From contig NZ_FNEJ01000001.1 of assembly GCF_900100085.1 (NCBI RefSeq), positions 1 through 64,000 of the forward strand: a DNA stretch of 64,000 nucleotides, given 5' to 3'. The DNA is from Salipiger marinus. Its GTDB lineage: Bacteria; Pseudomonadota; Alphaproteobacteria; Rhodobacterales; Rhodobacteraceae. The translations under genes were made by a program, and so were the position numbers. The notes under the pieces were generated by a model. That model made no database searches, was not told the DNA's origin, and worked only from the letters and a program-made list of their open reading frames with translations. Positions 8,896-17,585 of the stretch are shown piece after piece. Numbering within the stretch: the stretch's first letter is position 1; every line of letters starts with the position of its first letter.

Positions 8896-9939
8896 ATGAA
8901 TGTCCAGCTACGCGATTTTACCTACTTTGTGGCGGTCTCGATCATGATCGGCTGGCTTCTCCACATCGGCAAGCCGGTTCTGCTGCCGGTCCTGATCGCC
9001 ATGATCGTGGTCTATGTCCTGTCGGCGGCGGCCCAGCGCATGCAGTCCATTCCGATTCTCGGGCGCCTGCCGGGATTCGCCCGCCGCGCGCTGGTGCTGT
9101 TTCTCTTCGCCATCGGCATGCTGCTGCTGTTCAGCCATATCGTCGACAGCTTCACCAAAGTGGCGCAGGCCCTGCCGAAATACGAATCCAACCTCGAAGG
9201 GCTGGTGACCCAGTCCGCCCGCATCATGGGGATCGAAAACGAACCGACATGGGAAACCATCCGCCAGTCCACCATCGACCGGCTGAACGTGCAGCAGATC
9301 GTGACGCCGGTGCTTTACTCCCTGCAGGGGCTGGGCGGGATGCTGTTTCTGGTCGTGCTCTATGCCTCTTTCTCCATGGCGGAGCGTGCCCGGATGCCCG
9401 CCAAGCTGACGCAGGCGCTTGGCGATCAGGACCGGGGGGCGCGCACGCTGGATCTGCTGCGGCGGATCAACACGCGGGTGGGCGAATACCTGTCGGTAAA
9501 GACCGTGGTCAATGTCATCCTCGCCGGGCTGTCCTATGGGGTCATGTTGCCGTTCGGGCTGGAATTTGCGCTGTTCTGGGCCATCCTGATCGGGTTCCTG
9601 AACTACATTCCCTATATCGGCTCGATGGTGGCGGTGATCTTTCCGGTGCTGCTGGGCCTTGCCCAGTTCGGCGATCTGGGCACCGCGGCGCTGCTGGCGC
9701 TGGGGCTGACCGCAGCGCAGATGTTCGTGGCCGGCGTGCTGGAGCCGCGGATGATGGGCCGTGCCTTCAACCTCAGCCCCTTTGTCGTGCTTTTCGCGCT
9801 GGCCTTCTGGAGCGCGCTCTGGGGCATTCCCGGCGCGGTTCTGGCGGTGCCGCTCACCGCCAGCCTGATCATCGTGCTTGGGGAAATCAACGCAACGCGG
9901 CCCATCGCCATCATGCTCTCCGCCTCCGGGCGCATCTGA
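8896..9939 (+). CDS. AI-2E (PerM) family transporter
   Basis: A polytopic inner-membrane protein of 347 residues in the PF01594 family. N-terminal hydrophobic helices (about 9-45 and 65-90) precede a roughly 100-residue soluble part containing two predicted amphipathic helices. Further membrane helices follow, including the family's GFLNYIPYIGSMVAVIFP segment and a C-terminal helix ending LAVPLTASLIIVL. The family is thought to be a secondary transporter; the link to autoinducer-2 export comes from E. coli TqsA and should not be assumed here. The frame is open upstream to 8806, but the ATG at 8896 follows GGAAGGAGA at 8878-8885 and begins the family N terminus. It is downstream of the response regulator and upstream of the thiamin riboswitch. 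Confidence 0.88.
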   Translation: MNVQLRDFTYFVAVSIMIGWLLHIGKPVLLPVLIAMIVVYVLSAAAQRMQSIPILGRLPGFARRALVLFLFAIGMLLLFSHIVDSFTKVAQALPKYESNLEGLVTQSARIMGIENEPTWETIRQSTIDRLNVQQIVTPVLYSLQGLGGMLFLVVLYASFSMAERARMPAKLTQALGDQDRGARTLDLLRRINTRVGEYLSVKTVVNVILAGLSYGVMLPFGLEFALFWAILIGFLNYIPYIGSMVAVIFPVLLGLAQFGDLGTAALLALGLTAAQMFVAGVLEPRMMGRAFNLSPFVVLFALAFWSALWGIPGAVLAVPLTASLIIVLGEINATRPIAIMLSASGRI

Positions 9940-9986
9940 AAACCGCCGTCTTGCACCCGGCTGCAAACTGATTTAGCGTTCAACCA

Positions 9987-10072
9987 TTCCGTCGGGGTGC
10001 CCTGCAAGGGGCTGAGAGGCAGCCGCCAACCCGTCGAACCTGATCCGGGCAATGCCGGCGTAGGGAACGGGA
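9987..10072 (+). promoter_or_regulatory. TPP (THI-box) riboswitch
   Basis: All conserved THI-box blocks are present in order: GGGGTGCCC (9994-10002), GGCTGAGAGG (10010-10019), then ACCCGTCGAACCTGATC (10029-10045), and CCGGCGTAGGGAACGG (10055-10070). CCGT (9989-9992) can pair with ACGG (10067-10070) to close P1. It binds thiamin pyrophosphate and lowers expression of the operon below. No terminator hairpin with a T run follows before the thiD start, so control by masking the ribosome-binding site (GGAGG at 10132) is more likely than attenuation; that part is inferred. Confidence 0.95.
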
Positions 10073-10142
10073 CCACATCTTCGGCCGTCACAGGCCCGGC
10101 ATGCGCCCGTTTTCCATGGCACCCCAAGCTTGGAGGACGCGC

Positions 10143-10946
10143 ATGGGAGGAATCCCCAGACTTCTGATCGTGGCCGGCTCCGACAGCGGCGGCGGGGCGG
10201 GCATACAGGCCGACCTGAAATCCGCCTCGGCGCACGGCGTCTATGCCACCACCGCCCTCACCGCCATCACCGCCCAGAACACCGTGGGCGTGCAGGCGGT
10301 GCAGGTGCTGCCGCCTGATCTGGTCGCGGCGCAGATCGCGTCGGTTCTGGACGACATCGGCGCGGATGCGGTCAAGATCGGCATGCTGGGCAGCGCCGAG
10401 GTGACCATGGCGGTGGCCCGCGCGCTGGCCAAGGCCACAGCGCCGGTCGTGCTGGATCCGGTGATGGTCGCCAAATCCGGTGATGCGCTGCTGGCGCCCG
10501 AGGCCGAACAGGCGCTCTGCACGCATCTGCTGCCCCGCGCCGCGCTGCTGACCCCCAACCTGCCCGAAGCGGCGCGGCTTCTGGGCACGGCCCCCGCCCG
10601 CTCCCTGCCCGAGGCCGAGGCGCAGGGCCACGCGCTGCTGGCGCTTGGCGCGGCGGCGGTGCTGATGAAGGGCGGCCATGCCAGCGGCACCACCTGCACC
10701 GATCTGCTGGTCACGCCGCAGCGCACCCACAGCTTCAGCGCGCCGCGGCAGACCACCCGCAACACCCATGGCACCGGCTGTTCCTATGCCTCCGCCATTG
10801 CCGCCGAACTGGCCAAGGGCGTGGCCCTGCCCGAGGCGGTGGCCCGCGCCCATGGCTGGCTGCAGGGTGCGATCCGCGCCGCCGACAGGCTGGAAATCGG
10901 GGCGGGCCATGGTCCGGTGCATCATTTCCACGAGGTCTGGCCATGA
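10143..10946 (+). CDS. thiD: Hydroxymethylpyrimidine/phosphomethylpyrimidine kinase
   Basis: Phosphorylates HMP to HMP-P and then HMP-PP, the pyrimidine half of thiamin. A ribokinase-fold enzyme of 267 residues: N-terminal AGSDSGGGAGIQADLK for substrate binding, GMLGS, DPVMVAKSG, LMKGGH, and the C-terminal anion hole/catalytic HGTGCSYASAIAA. An ATG at 10101 is in frame but would add 14 unlike residues; the ATG at 10143 has GGAGG at 10132-10136. It is the first gene of the TPP-riboswitch operon and ends with an ATGA overlap with thiO. In an operon without thiC this kinase would act on imported or salvaged HMP. Confidence 0.96.
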   Translation: MGGIPRLLIVAGSDSGGGAGIQADLKSASAHGVYATTALTAITAQNTVGVQAVQVLPPDLVAAQIASVLDDIGADAVKIGMLGSAEVTMAVARALAKATAPVVLDPVMVAKSGDALLAPEAEQALCTHLLPRAALLTPNLPEAARLLGTAPARSLPEAEAQGHALLALGAAAVLMKGGHASGTTCTDLLVTPQRTHSFSAPRQTTRNTHGTGCSYASAIAAELAKGVALPEAVARAHGWLQGAIRAADRLEIGAGHGPVHHFHEVWP

Positions 10947-11914
10947 CCGTCACCATTCTGGGCGCGGGCGTCGCCGGGCTCTGCACCGCGACCGAACTGC
11001 TGCGCCATGGCATCGCGGTGCAGCTGGTCGATCCGTCGGGCGGACCGGGGCCGCAGGGCTGTTCATGGTGGGCGGGCGGCATGCTCGCGCCCTTCTGCGA
11101 AGGGGAATCCGCCGATCCGCAGATCGTGGCGCAGGGTCAGGAGGCCGCCGACTGGTGGCAGCAGGCGGGCGCAGAGGTGACCCGCGCGGGCTCGCTGGTG
11201 GTGACGCTGCAGCGCGACCGGCAGGAGCTGGACCGCTTCGCCCGCCGCACCTCCGGCCATGTCCGGCTTGACCGGGACGGGCTGGCGGGGCTTGACCCCG
11301 TTCTGGCCGACCGTCACGCCAGCGCGCTCCACTTCCCGACAGAGGCGCATCTGGCGCCGCGACAGGCGCTGTCGGCGCTGCGCGACGGGCTCACGCGGCA
11401 GGGCGTGACGGTGCAGCCGGAGGCCCCCGCGCCGGGGCTGACCGTCGACTGCCGGGGCCTTGCCGCGCGCGACCTGCTGCCCGACCTGCGCGGCGTGCGC
11501 GGCGAAATGGCGGTGCTGCGCGCGCCCGGCGTGACCCTGCCCTGCCCGGTCCGGCTGCTGCACCCGCGCCATCCGCTGTATATCGTGCCGCGCGGCGACG
11601 GGGTGTTCATGCTGGGCGCCACGCAGATCGAAAGTGCGGCGCGCGGCCCCGCCACGCTGCGCTCGGTGGTGGAACTGCTCAGCGCGGCCTATGCGCTCGA
11701 CCCCGGTTTTGGCGAGGCAGAGGTGCTGGAACTGGGCGCCGATGCCCGCCCCGCCTTTCCCGACAACCTGCCCCGCGTGCTGGAGCGTGAGGGCAGGATC
11801 CACGTCAATGGCCTGTTCCGGCACGGTTTTCTGATGGCGCCCGCTCTGGCGCGACAGGCCGCGGCCTTGGTGCTGGCCAAGCTGAAGGAGTTACCCCCAT
11901 GCAGATCTTCGTAA
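10943..11914 (+). CDS. thiO: Glycine oxidase ThiO
   Basis: FAD-dependent amine oxidase that converts glycine to iminoacetate (dehydroglycine), the glycine-derived donor for the thiazole ring. It has 323 residues. The N-terminal dinucleotide fold is ILGAGVAGLCTATELL, followed by SWWAGGMLAPFCEGES, a DAO-family substrate loop, and the C-terminal HVNGLFRHGFLMAP that contacts FAD. It overlaps thiD by 4 bases and thiS by 16. ThiO rather than radical-SAM ThiH means the thiazole branch here is oxygen-dependent. At 323 residues it is somewhat shorter than Bacillus ThiO, but typical for alphaproteobacteria. Confidence 0.92.
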   Translation: MTVTILGAGVAGLCTATELLRHGIAVQLVDPSGGPGPQGCSWWAGGMLAPFCEGESADPQIVAQGQEAADWWQQAGAEVTRAGSLVVTLQRDRQELDRFARRTSGHVRLDRDGLAGLDPVLADRHASALHFPTEAHLAPRQALSALRDGLTRQGVTVQPEAPAPGLTVDCRGLAARDLLPDLRGVRGEMAVLRAPGVTLPCPVRLLHPRHPLYIVPRGDGVFMLGATQIESAARGPATLRSVVELLSAAYALDPGFGEAEVLELGADARPAFPDNLPRVLEREGRIHVNGLFRHGFLMAPALARQAAALVLAKLKELPPCRSS

Positions 11915-12096
11915 ACGGCACGCCCCGCCAGACCACCGCCACCACGCTGGCCGCGGCTCTGGCCGATCTGGGCTATGCCGAGGCCCGCGTCGCCACGGCG
12001 GTCAACGAAAGCTTCGTGCCCGCCGCCGCCCGCGCCAGCCATCCGCTGGCCGAAGGCGACCGGCTGGAAATCCTCGCCCCACGTCAGGGAGGCTGA
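11899..12096 (+). CDS. thiS: Thiamin sulfur carrier protein ThiS
   Basis: Small beta-grasp sulfur carrier of 65 residues. Its C-terminal Gly-Gly (RQGG end) is adenylated by ThiF and then thiocarboxylated to deliver sulfur to ThiG. It begins MQIFVNG and has the LADLGY and [11 protein letters not shown] segments of the family. It starts inside the end of thiO (16-base overlap) and ends one base before the thiG start, so the two are translationally coupled. Confidence 0.95.
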   Translation: MQIFVNGTPRQTTATTLAAALADLGYAEARVATAVNESFVPAAARASHPLAEGDRLEILAPRQGG

Positions 12097-12097
12097 G

Positions 12098-12871
12098 ATG
12101 CCCGTCTTTTACGGAACCGAAGTCGCCTCGCGCCTGATGCTGGGCACGGCGCAATACCCCTCGCCCTCGGTGCTGACCGAGGCGTTCCGCCGCTCCGGCG
12201 CGGGCATCGCCACCGTCTCGCTGCGGCGCGAGGCGGCGGGCGGTGCCGAGGGCGCGGCCTTCTGGGACATGATCCGCGATCTGGGCCTGCCGGTGCTGCC
12301 CAACACCGCCGGCTGCCACAGCGTGCGCGAGGCGGTGACCACCGCCCATATGGCGCGCGAATATTTCGGCACCGACTGGATCAAGCTGGAGGTGATCGGC
12401 CATGCCGACACGCTGCAGCCAGATCCCTTCGGCCTGCTGGAGGCGGCGCGCATCCTCTGCGCCGATGGGTTCAAGGTCTTTCCCTATACCACCGAAGACG
12501 GCGTGCTGGGGGGCCGCCTGCTGGATGTGGGCTGCGAGGTGTTGATGCCTTGGGGCGCGCCGATCGGCACCGGGCTTGGGCTTAACAACCTTTACGGGCT
12601 GCGCACCCTGCGCGCGCAATTCCCCGAGGTGCCCATGGTGATCGATGCCGGGCTTGGCCTGCCCAGTCAGGCCGCCCGCGCCATGGAACTGGGCTTTGAC
12701 GCCGTGCTGCTGAACACCGCCGTGGCCCGCGCGGGCGATCCCGCCGCCATGGCGACAGGCTTTGCCCGCGCGCTGGAGGCAGGGCGGCTGGCCTATGAGG
12801 CCGACCCGATGGAGCCGCGCGACATGGCCGCGCCCTCCACCCCGCTGCTGGGACTGGCGGTGCTGGCATGA
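12098..12871 (+). CDS. thiG: Thiazole synthase
   Basis: Forms the thiazole phosphate ring from DXP, dehydroglycine and ThiS thiocarboxylate. It is a TIM barrel of 257 residues. K96 in WIKLEVIG is the Schiff-base lysine that binds [29 protein letters not shown] and [19 protein letters not shown] line the active and phosphate sites. The frame is open upstream within thiS, but the ATG at 12098 follows GGGAGGCTG and begins the family N terminus. It overlaps thiE by 4 bases. Confidence 0.96.
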   Translation: MPVFYGTEVASRLMLGTAQYPSPSVLTEAFRRSGAGIATVSLRREAAGGAEGAAFWDMIRDLGLPVLPNTAGCHSVREAVTTAHMAREYFGTDWIKLEVIGHADTLQPDPFGLLEAARILCADGFKVFPYTTEDGVLGGRLLDVGCEVLMPWGAPIGTGLGLNNLYGLRTLRAQFPEVPMVIDAGLGLPSQAARAMELGFDAVLLNTAVARAGDPAAMATGFARALEAGRLAYEADPMEPRDMAAPSTPLLGLAVLA

Positions 12872-13464
12872 GGCTCGACCGCTTTTACCCGATCTTCGAC
12901 CATCCCGACTGGCTGCGCCTTGCCCTGCCGCTGGGGGTGAAGCTGGTGCAGATGCGGATCAAGGACCGCCCCGAGGCCGAACTGCGCCCGCTTCTGGCCA
13001 CCTCGCGCGATCTGTGCCGGGCGGCGGGGGCGGTGCTGGTGGTCAACGATCACTGGCGGCTGGCGCTGGAACTGGGCTGCGACTGGGTGCATCTGGGGCA
13101 GGAGGATCTGGACGAGGCCGATCTGCCGGTGCTGCGCCGGGGCGGTCTGCGGCTGGGGATCTCCACCCATGACGAGGCGGAACTGGACCGCGCCCTGTCC
13201 TGCGCGCCCGATTACGTGGCGCTGGGGCCGGTCTGGCCGACGATCCTCAAGAAGATGAAATGGCACGAACAGGGGCTGGACCAAGTCCGGCTGTGGAAAG
13301 ACCGCATCGGCGCGCTGCCGCTGGTGGCCATCGGCGGGCTGACCCCCGAGCGGGCGCCGCAGGCCTTTGGCGCGGGGGCCGACATCGTGTCGGTGGTCAC
13401 CGACATCACCCTGAACCCCACGCCAGAGACGCGGCTCGCCACATGGATCGAGGCCACGAGATGA
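12868..13464 (+). CDS. thiE: Thiamin phosphate synthase
   Basis: Couples HMP-PP with thiazole phosphate to give thiamin monophosphate. A TIM barrel of 198 residues with [44 protein letters not shown] and the terminal phosphate-binding GADIVSVV. It is slightly shorter than E. coli ThiE and is the variant normally found in Rhodobacteraceae thiamin operons. ATGA overlaps join it to thiG and thiF. Confidence 0.94.
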   Translation: MRLDRFYPIFDHPDWLRLALPLGVKLVQMRIKDRPEAELRPLLATSRDLCRAAGAVLVVNDHWRLALELGCDWVHLGQEDLDEADLPVLRRGGLRLGISTHDEAELDRALSCAPDYVALGPVWPTILKKMKWHEQGLDQVRLWKDRIGALPLVAIGGLTPERAPQAFGAGADIVSVVTDITLNPTPETRLATWIEATR

Positions 13465-14465
13465 GCCGCTATGACAGACAGATCGCCGTGCCCGGCTTTG
13501 GCGCGGTGGCGCAGGACTGGCTGCGCGCCACCCGGCTGCTGGTGGTCGGCGCGGGCGGGCTTGCCGCGCCGGTGCTGCCCTATCTGGTGGGGGCCGGGGT
13601 GGGGCATATCCGCCTTGTCGATCCCGACCGCGTGGACCGGGGCAACCTGCACCGCCAGACGCTGTTCCGCGAAAGCGACATCGGTGCGCGCAAGGCCTGT
13701 GCCGCCGCCCGCAGCCTGCGCGCGCTGAACCCCGAGGTAGAGGTGGAGGCCATCGCGCAGGCGCTGGATCCCGCCAATGCCGACGCGCTGGCCGAAGGCT
13801 GCGACCTGATCCTCGACTGCGCCGACAGCTTCGCGGTCAGCTACATCCTGTCGGATCTCTGCCGCGACAGCGACCGCCCGCTGGTCAGCGCCTCGGTGCT
13901 GGGGCTCGAAGGTTATGTGGGCGCGTTCTGCGGCGGGGCGCCGAGCCTGCGCGCGGTGTTCCCCGACCTGCCCGCCCGCATGGGATCCTGTGCCGAAGAC
14001 GGCGTGCTGGGTCCGGTGGTGGGCCTGCTGGGCAGCCTGCAGGCGCAGATGGCGCTGGCCTTGGCGGCGCGGCTCGATCCTTCGCCGCTGGGGCGGCTGG
14101 TCAGCGTCGATGCCGCCACCTTGCGCTTTGGCGGCTTTGGCTTCCATGGCGCCCCCGAACCGGCACAGAGCCCGCGCTTCATCGCCGCCTCCGACCTGCG
14201 CAGCAGCGACTGGATCGTCGACCTGCGCGCCGCCACCGAGGCGCCGCTGGTCCATCCCGACGCGCAGCGGCTGAGCGTGGAGGGGATCGCCACCGCACCA
14301 CCCCCCGCCACCGGTCGCCGCGCCGTGCTCTGCTGCCGCTCCGGCCTGCGCTCCTGGCAGGCCGCACAACAGCTCGCCCCGGTCTGGGCCAAGGACTTGG
14401 CCAAAGACTGGGACGGCGAAATTGTCCTTCTCGCCATGGGCGACCCAAATGGAGACCCTTCATGA
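13461..14465 (+). CDS. thiF: ThiS adenylyltransferase ThiF with C-terminal rhodanese-like segment
   Basis: Activates the ThiS C terminus by adenylation. It has 334 residues. The N-terminal E1-like domain (1-235) has RYDRQIAVPGFG, the nucleotide fold LLVVGAGGLAAPVLPYL, DPDRVDRGNLHRQTLF, and LDCADSFAVSY. A rhodanese-like C-terminal part (about 250-330) holds CCRSGLRSWQAAQQL, where a Cys could carry persulfide. The usual zinc-binding CxxC pairs of MoeB/ThiF are absent: the position normally read as PCYRCLFP is PSLRAVFP. The ATG at 13461 overlaps the thiE stop. Confidence 0.9.
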   Translation: MSRYDRQIAVPGFGAVAQDWLRATRLLVVGAGGLAAPVLPYLVGAGVGHIRLVDPDRVDRGNLHRQTLFRESDIGARKACAAARSLRALNPEVEVEAIAQALDPANADALAEGCDLILDCADSFAVSYILSDLCRDSDRPLVSASVLGLEGYVGAFCGGAPSLRAVFPDLPARMGSCAEDGVLGPVVGLLGSLQAQMALALAARLDPSPLGRLVSVDAATLRFGGFGFHGAPEPAQSPRFIAASDLRSSDWIVDLRAATEAPLVHPDAQRLSVEGIATAPPPATGRRAVLCCRSGLRSWQAAQQLAPVWAKDLAKDWDGEIVLLAMGDPNGDPS

Positions 14466-15397
14466 TCCGCTTTCTGCTTCCCCTTCTGCTGCTGGCCGGT
14501 CCCGCCGCCGCGCAGGACCGTCTGACGCTGGTGCTGGACTGGTTCGTGAACCCCGATCACGGGCCGATCATCGTGGCGCAGGAACTGGGCTATTTCTCTG
14601 ATGTCGGGCTGGAGGTCGAGGTAATCGCCCCCGCCGACCCCTCCGATCCGCCCAAGATGGCCGCCGCAGGCCGCGCCGATCTGGCGGTGTCCTATCAGCC
14701 GCAGCTGCATCTGCAGGTGGCCGAGGGGATGCCGCTGACCCGCGTCGGCACGCTGGTCGCCACGCCGCTCAACTGCCTGCTGGTGCTGGCGGATGGCCCG
14801 GTGCAGCAGATCGCCGATCTGCGCGGGCGCAAGGTGGGCTTTTCCGTCGCGGGCGTCGAAGAGGCGATGCTGGCCGCGATGCTGGCGCCCGCCGGGCTTG
14901 GCACCGGCGATCTGGAAATGGTGAACGTCAACTGGTCGCTGTCGCCCGCGGTGATGTCCGGGCAGGTCGATGCGGTGATCGGCGCCTTCCGCAATTTCGA
15001 ACTGACCCAGATGGCGCTGGAAGGCATCGAAGGCCGCTGTTTCTACCCCGAAGAACACGGGCTGCCGCCCTATGACGAGCTGATCTATGTCGCCAATCCC
15101 GACACGCTGGACCCTGACCGGATCAGCCGCTTTCTGGCCGCCACCGAACGCGCGGTGCAGTATATGGTCAACCACCCCGAAGACAGCTGGCGGATCTTTG
15201 CGGACTCGGCCCCCGAACTTGATGACGCGCTGAACGCGCAGGCCTGGACCGACACGCTGCCACGCTTTGCCCTGCGCCCCGCCGCGCTGGACCATGCCCG
15301 TTATGCCCGGTTCGAAAGCTTCCTGCACGAGGCCGGGCTGATCGAGACGCCGCGCGACGTGGCCGGTCTGGCGCGGGATCTGGGGGCGCCGCAATGA
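14462..15397 (+). CDS. thiY: ABC transporter substrate-binding protein for a thiamin pyrimidine precursor (ThiY-like)
   Basis: Periplasmic binding protein of the NMT1/THI5 family, 311 residues, with a signal peptide (cleavage after AAAQ, about residue 18). Family features are LDWFVNPDHGPI at the mature N terminus, the AVSYQPQL ligand loop and ADLRGRKVGFSVAGVEE. ThiY in Bacillus binds N-formyl-4-amino-5-aminomethyl-2-methylpyrimidine, a thiamin breakdown product that is turned into HMP. Linkage to tenA, thiZ and thiX and to the riboswitch supports the same role. It starts by ATGA overlap with thiF. Confidence 0.88.
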   Translation: MIRFLLPLLLLAGPAAAQDRLTLVLDWFVNPDHGPIIVAQELGYFSDVGLEVEVIAPADPSDPPKMAAAGRADLAVSYQPQLHLQVAEGMPLTRVGTLVATPLNCLLVLADGPVQQIADLRGRKVGFSVAGVEEAMLAAMLAPAGLGTGDLEMVNVNWSLSPAVMSGQVDAVIGAFRNFELTQMALEGIEGRCFYPEEHGLPPYDELIYVANPDTLDPDRISRFLAATERAVQYMVNHPEDSWRIFADSAPELDDALNAQAWTDTLPRFALRPAALDHARYARFESFLHEAGLIETPRDVAGLARDLGAPQ

Positions 15398-16065
15398 GCT
15401 ATGGCCGCACCTTTCCGCTTTGGCGCGATGCCTGCGCCCCGGTCTGGCAGGACTATACCCGGCACGATTTCGTGGCGGGGCTGGGCACCGGATCGCTGCC
15501 GCGCGAAAATTTCCTGCGCTATCTGGTGCAGGATTACCTGTTCCTGATCCAGTTTTCGCGGGCATGGGCGCTGGCGGTGACCAAGGCCGATACCGTGGCC
15601 GACATGCGCGCCTGTGCGGCCACCGTGCAGGCGCTGCTGTCCGAGGAACTGCCGCTGCACATCCGCATCTGCGCCGAGGCGGGCCTGCCCGAGCCCCGGC
15701 TGCAGCAGGCCGAAGAGGCGCCCGCGACGCTGGCCTATACCCGCTTCGTGCTGGCCGCCGGCCATGCCGGCGATGTGCTGGATCTGCTGGCGGCGCTCGC
15801 GCCCTGCGTGCTGGGCTATGGCGAGATCGGGCAGCGCCTGTCGCGTGAGGCCGAGCGCGACAGCCCCTACCGCGACTGGATCGACACCTATGCCAGCCCC
15901 GGCTACCAGCAGCTTTGCACGGATATGGGCGCGCTGCTGGATGGCGTGGCGGCGCGGCGTCTGGGGCCAGCCCCCGAGGTCAGCCCGCGCTGGGGCGATC
16001 TGTGCCAGACCTTCCGCACCGCCACCCGGCTGGAGGTGGGGTTCTGGGACATGGGCCTCGCGTGA
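15394..16065 (+). CDS. tenA: Aminopyrimidine aminohydrolase / thiaminase II TenA
   Basis: Hydrolyses aminomethyl-HMP (from degraded thiamin) to HMP. An all-helical TenA fold of 223 residues. The catalytic Cys is C138 (LAPCVLGYGEIG); D47 (LVQDYLFL) and the C-terminal Glu near 214 (RLEVGFWDMG) match the pyrimidine-binding and proton-relay residues of Bacillus TenA. It lies between the binding protein and the ABC subunits, so the transport and salvage step are co-expressed. It overlaps thiZ by 4 bases, with TGA inside the GTGA start. Confidence 0.94.
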   Translation: MSYGRTFPLWRDACAPVWQDYTRHDFVAGLGTGSLPRENFLRYLVQDYLFLIQFSRAWALAVTKADTVADMRACAATVQALLSEELPLHIRICAEAGLPEPRLQQAEEAPATLAYTRFVLAAGHAGDVLDLLAALAPCVLGYGEIGQRLSREAERDSPYRDWIDTYASPGYQQLCTDMGALLDGVAARRLGPAPEVSPRWGDLCQTFRTATRLEVGFWDMGLA

Positions 16066-16784
16066 CCGCCCCGGCGCTGCGGCTGACCGGCACCGCCCGC
16101 GTCGGGGGCCGGGTGCTGTTCGGGCCGCTGGATCTGGCCGTGCCGGGTGGCGAATGGTGCTGCCTGCTGGGGCCGTCGGGCGCGGGCAAATCCAGCCTGC
16201 TGCACCTGCTGGCGGGCACGTCCGGCGCCGTGACGCTGGACGGATCGGCCCGCGCCGGGGATGGCGCGCCGCTGGCGGGGCGGGTGGCGCTGATGGCCCA
16301 GACCGACCTGCTGCTGCCTTGGCTCGATCTTTGCGACAATATCCGCATCGGCGCCCGGCTGCGCGGCACGCGCCCTTCGCGCGCGCAGGCCGAGGCGCTG
16401 CTGGACAGGCTGGGCCTTGCAGGCATGGGCGCACGCAAGCCCGGCGCGCTGTCGGGCGGACAGCGGCAGCGCGTGGCGCTGGCCCGCACCCTGCTGGAGG
16501 ATCGCCCCGTGGTCCTGCTGGACGAGCCGTTTTCCGCGCTGGATGTCGCCACGCGGCTGGCGGTGCAGGACATGGCCGCCCATGCGCTGCGCGGACGCAC
16601 GGTGCTGCATGTGACCCATGACCCCGCCGAGGCGGCGCGGCTTGGCGACAGCATCCTGCTGCTGGCGGGAGGACAGATCCGCGCCGTGGCCCCTCCCCCC
16701 GACGCGCCGCCCCGCGCCCCCGATGCCACCGCCACGCTTTCCGCCACCGGACACCTGACCCGCCTGCTGCTGGAGGCGGCATGA
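16062..16784 (+). CDS. thiZ: ABC transporter ATP-binding subunit (ThiZ-like)
   Basis: ATPase of the pyrimidine-precursor importer, 240 residues. Walker A is GPSGAGKS (37-44), signature LSGGQ (130-134), Walker B VVLLDEP (D154, E155), switch H186. The GTG at 16062 is chosen: it overlaps the tenA stop like every other junction in this operon and begins the domain at the right place; upstream open codons are antisense-like and unconserved. It belongs to the taurine/nitrate-type ABC subfamily, as ThiZ does, and is coupled to thiX by ATGA. Confidence 0.88.
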   Translation: MTAPALRLTGTARVGGRVLFGPLDLAVPGGEWCCLLGPSGAGKSSLLHLLAGTSGAVTLDGSARAGDGAPLAGRVALMAQTDLLLPWLDLCDNIRIGARLRGTRPSRAQAEALLDRLGLAGMGARKPGALSGGQRQRVALARTLLEDRPVVLLDEPFSALDVATRLAVQDMAAHALRGRTVLHVTHDPAEAARLGDSILLLAGGQIRAVAPPPDAPPRAPDATATLSATGHLTRLLLEAA

Positions 16785-17518
16785 CCGCGCTGCGCCTGTT
16801 CCTGCCGGTGATGCTGGCGCTGGCGCTGTGGCAGGGCGCGGTCACGCTGCTGGCCATGCCGCCCTTCATCCTGCCCGATCCGCTGCGGGTGGCGGGCACG
16901 CTCTGGACCAGCCGGGCATTGCTCGCCGATCATGCCATGGTGACGCTGACCGAGGTGCTGGCCGGGCTGGCTCTGGGCGCGGGGCTGGGCTGGATCTCGG
17001 CGGTGGGGCTGGCGCTGTCGCCGGGGGCGGCACGGCTCCTGCGCCCGCTTCTGGTGTTCAGTCAGGCGGTGCCGGTCTTCGCGCTGGCGCCGATCCTGAC
17101 GCTGTGGTTCGGCTATGGCATCGGATCGAAAATCGCCATGACCCTGCTCATCATCTATTTCCCGGTGACCTCGGCGTTTTTTGACGCGCTGATGCGCCCG
17201 CCTGCGGGGTGGGAGGCGATGGCGCGGGTGATGGGCGGCAGCCCCGCCCGCATCCTGTGGCACATCCGCATCCCCGCCGCCCTGCCCGGCTTTCTGTCCG
17301 GGCTGCGGCTGGCGGCGGTCTATGCCCCCATCGGTGCGGTGCTGGGCGAATGGGTGGGCGCGTCGCGGGGCTTGGGCTATCTGATGCTGCTGGCCAACGG
17401 GCGGGCCAAGACCGACCTGATGTTCGCGGCGCTGCTGGTGCTGGCGGTGCTGACGCTGGCGCTGCACCGGGCCGTGGACCGGGGGTGCCTCGCGCTCGAA
17501 GCGCGGAGACTAAGGTGA
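16781..17518 (+). CDS. thiX: ABC transporter permease subunit (ThiX-like)
   Basis: Inner-membrane permease of 245 residues with about six helices and the cytoplasmic EAA loop (WEAMARVMGGSPARILWHIRIP region, about 144-166) that docks on the ATPase. It is the last gene of the riboswitch operon. The stop codon lies in the first copy of a 25-bp tandem duplication, so the final residues (LEARRLR) may have been altered by that event. Role as pyrimidine-precursor importer is by linkage. Confidence 0.88.
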   Translation: MTALRLFLPVMLALALWQGAVTLLAMPPFILPDPLRVAGTLWTSRALLADHAMVTLTEVLAGLALGAGLGWISAVGLALSPGAARLLRPLLVFSQAVPVFALAPILTLWFGYGIGSKIAMTLLIIYFPVTSAFFDALMRPPAGWEAMARVMGGSPARILWHIRIPAALPGFLSGLRLAAVYAPIGAVLGEWVGASRGLGYLMLLANGRAKTDLMFAALLVLAVLTLALHRAVDRGCLALEARRLR

Positions 17519-17555
17519 GCTGGAAGCGCGGAGACTAAAGTGAGCTGGAAGCGCC
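17498..17555. repeat. 25-bp tandem duplication across the thiX stop codon
   Basis: Two 25-base units (17498-17522 and 17523-17547) differ at one base (G17514 versus A17539) and are followed by 7 bases of a third start (GAAGCGC, 17548-17554). Each unit contains GAGACTAA and GTGAGCTG. The first unit supplies the thiX TGA at 17516-17518. Confidence 0.9.
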
Positions 17556-17585
17556 AAGCCAGCGCTCGCCCCCAGAGAAACGAAA

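Noticed and set aside
8896-9939. Quorum-sensing role from the name AI-2E
   Set aside because: The family is broad and no luxS or AI-2 receptor is near; only a membrane transporter call is supported.
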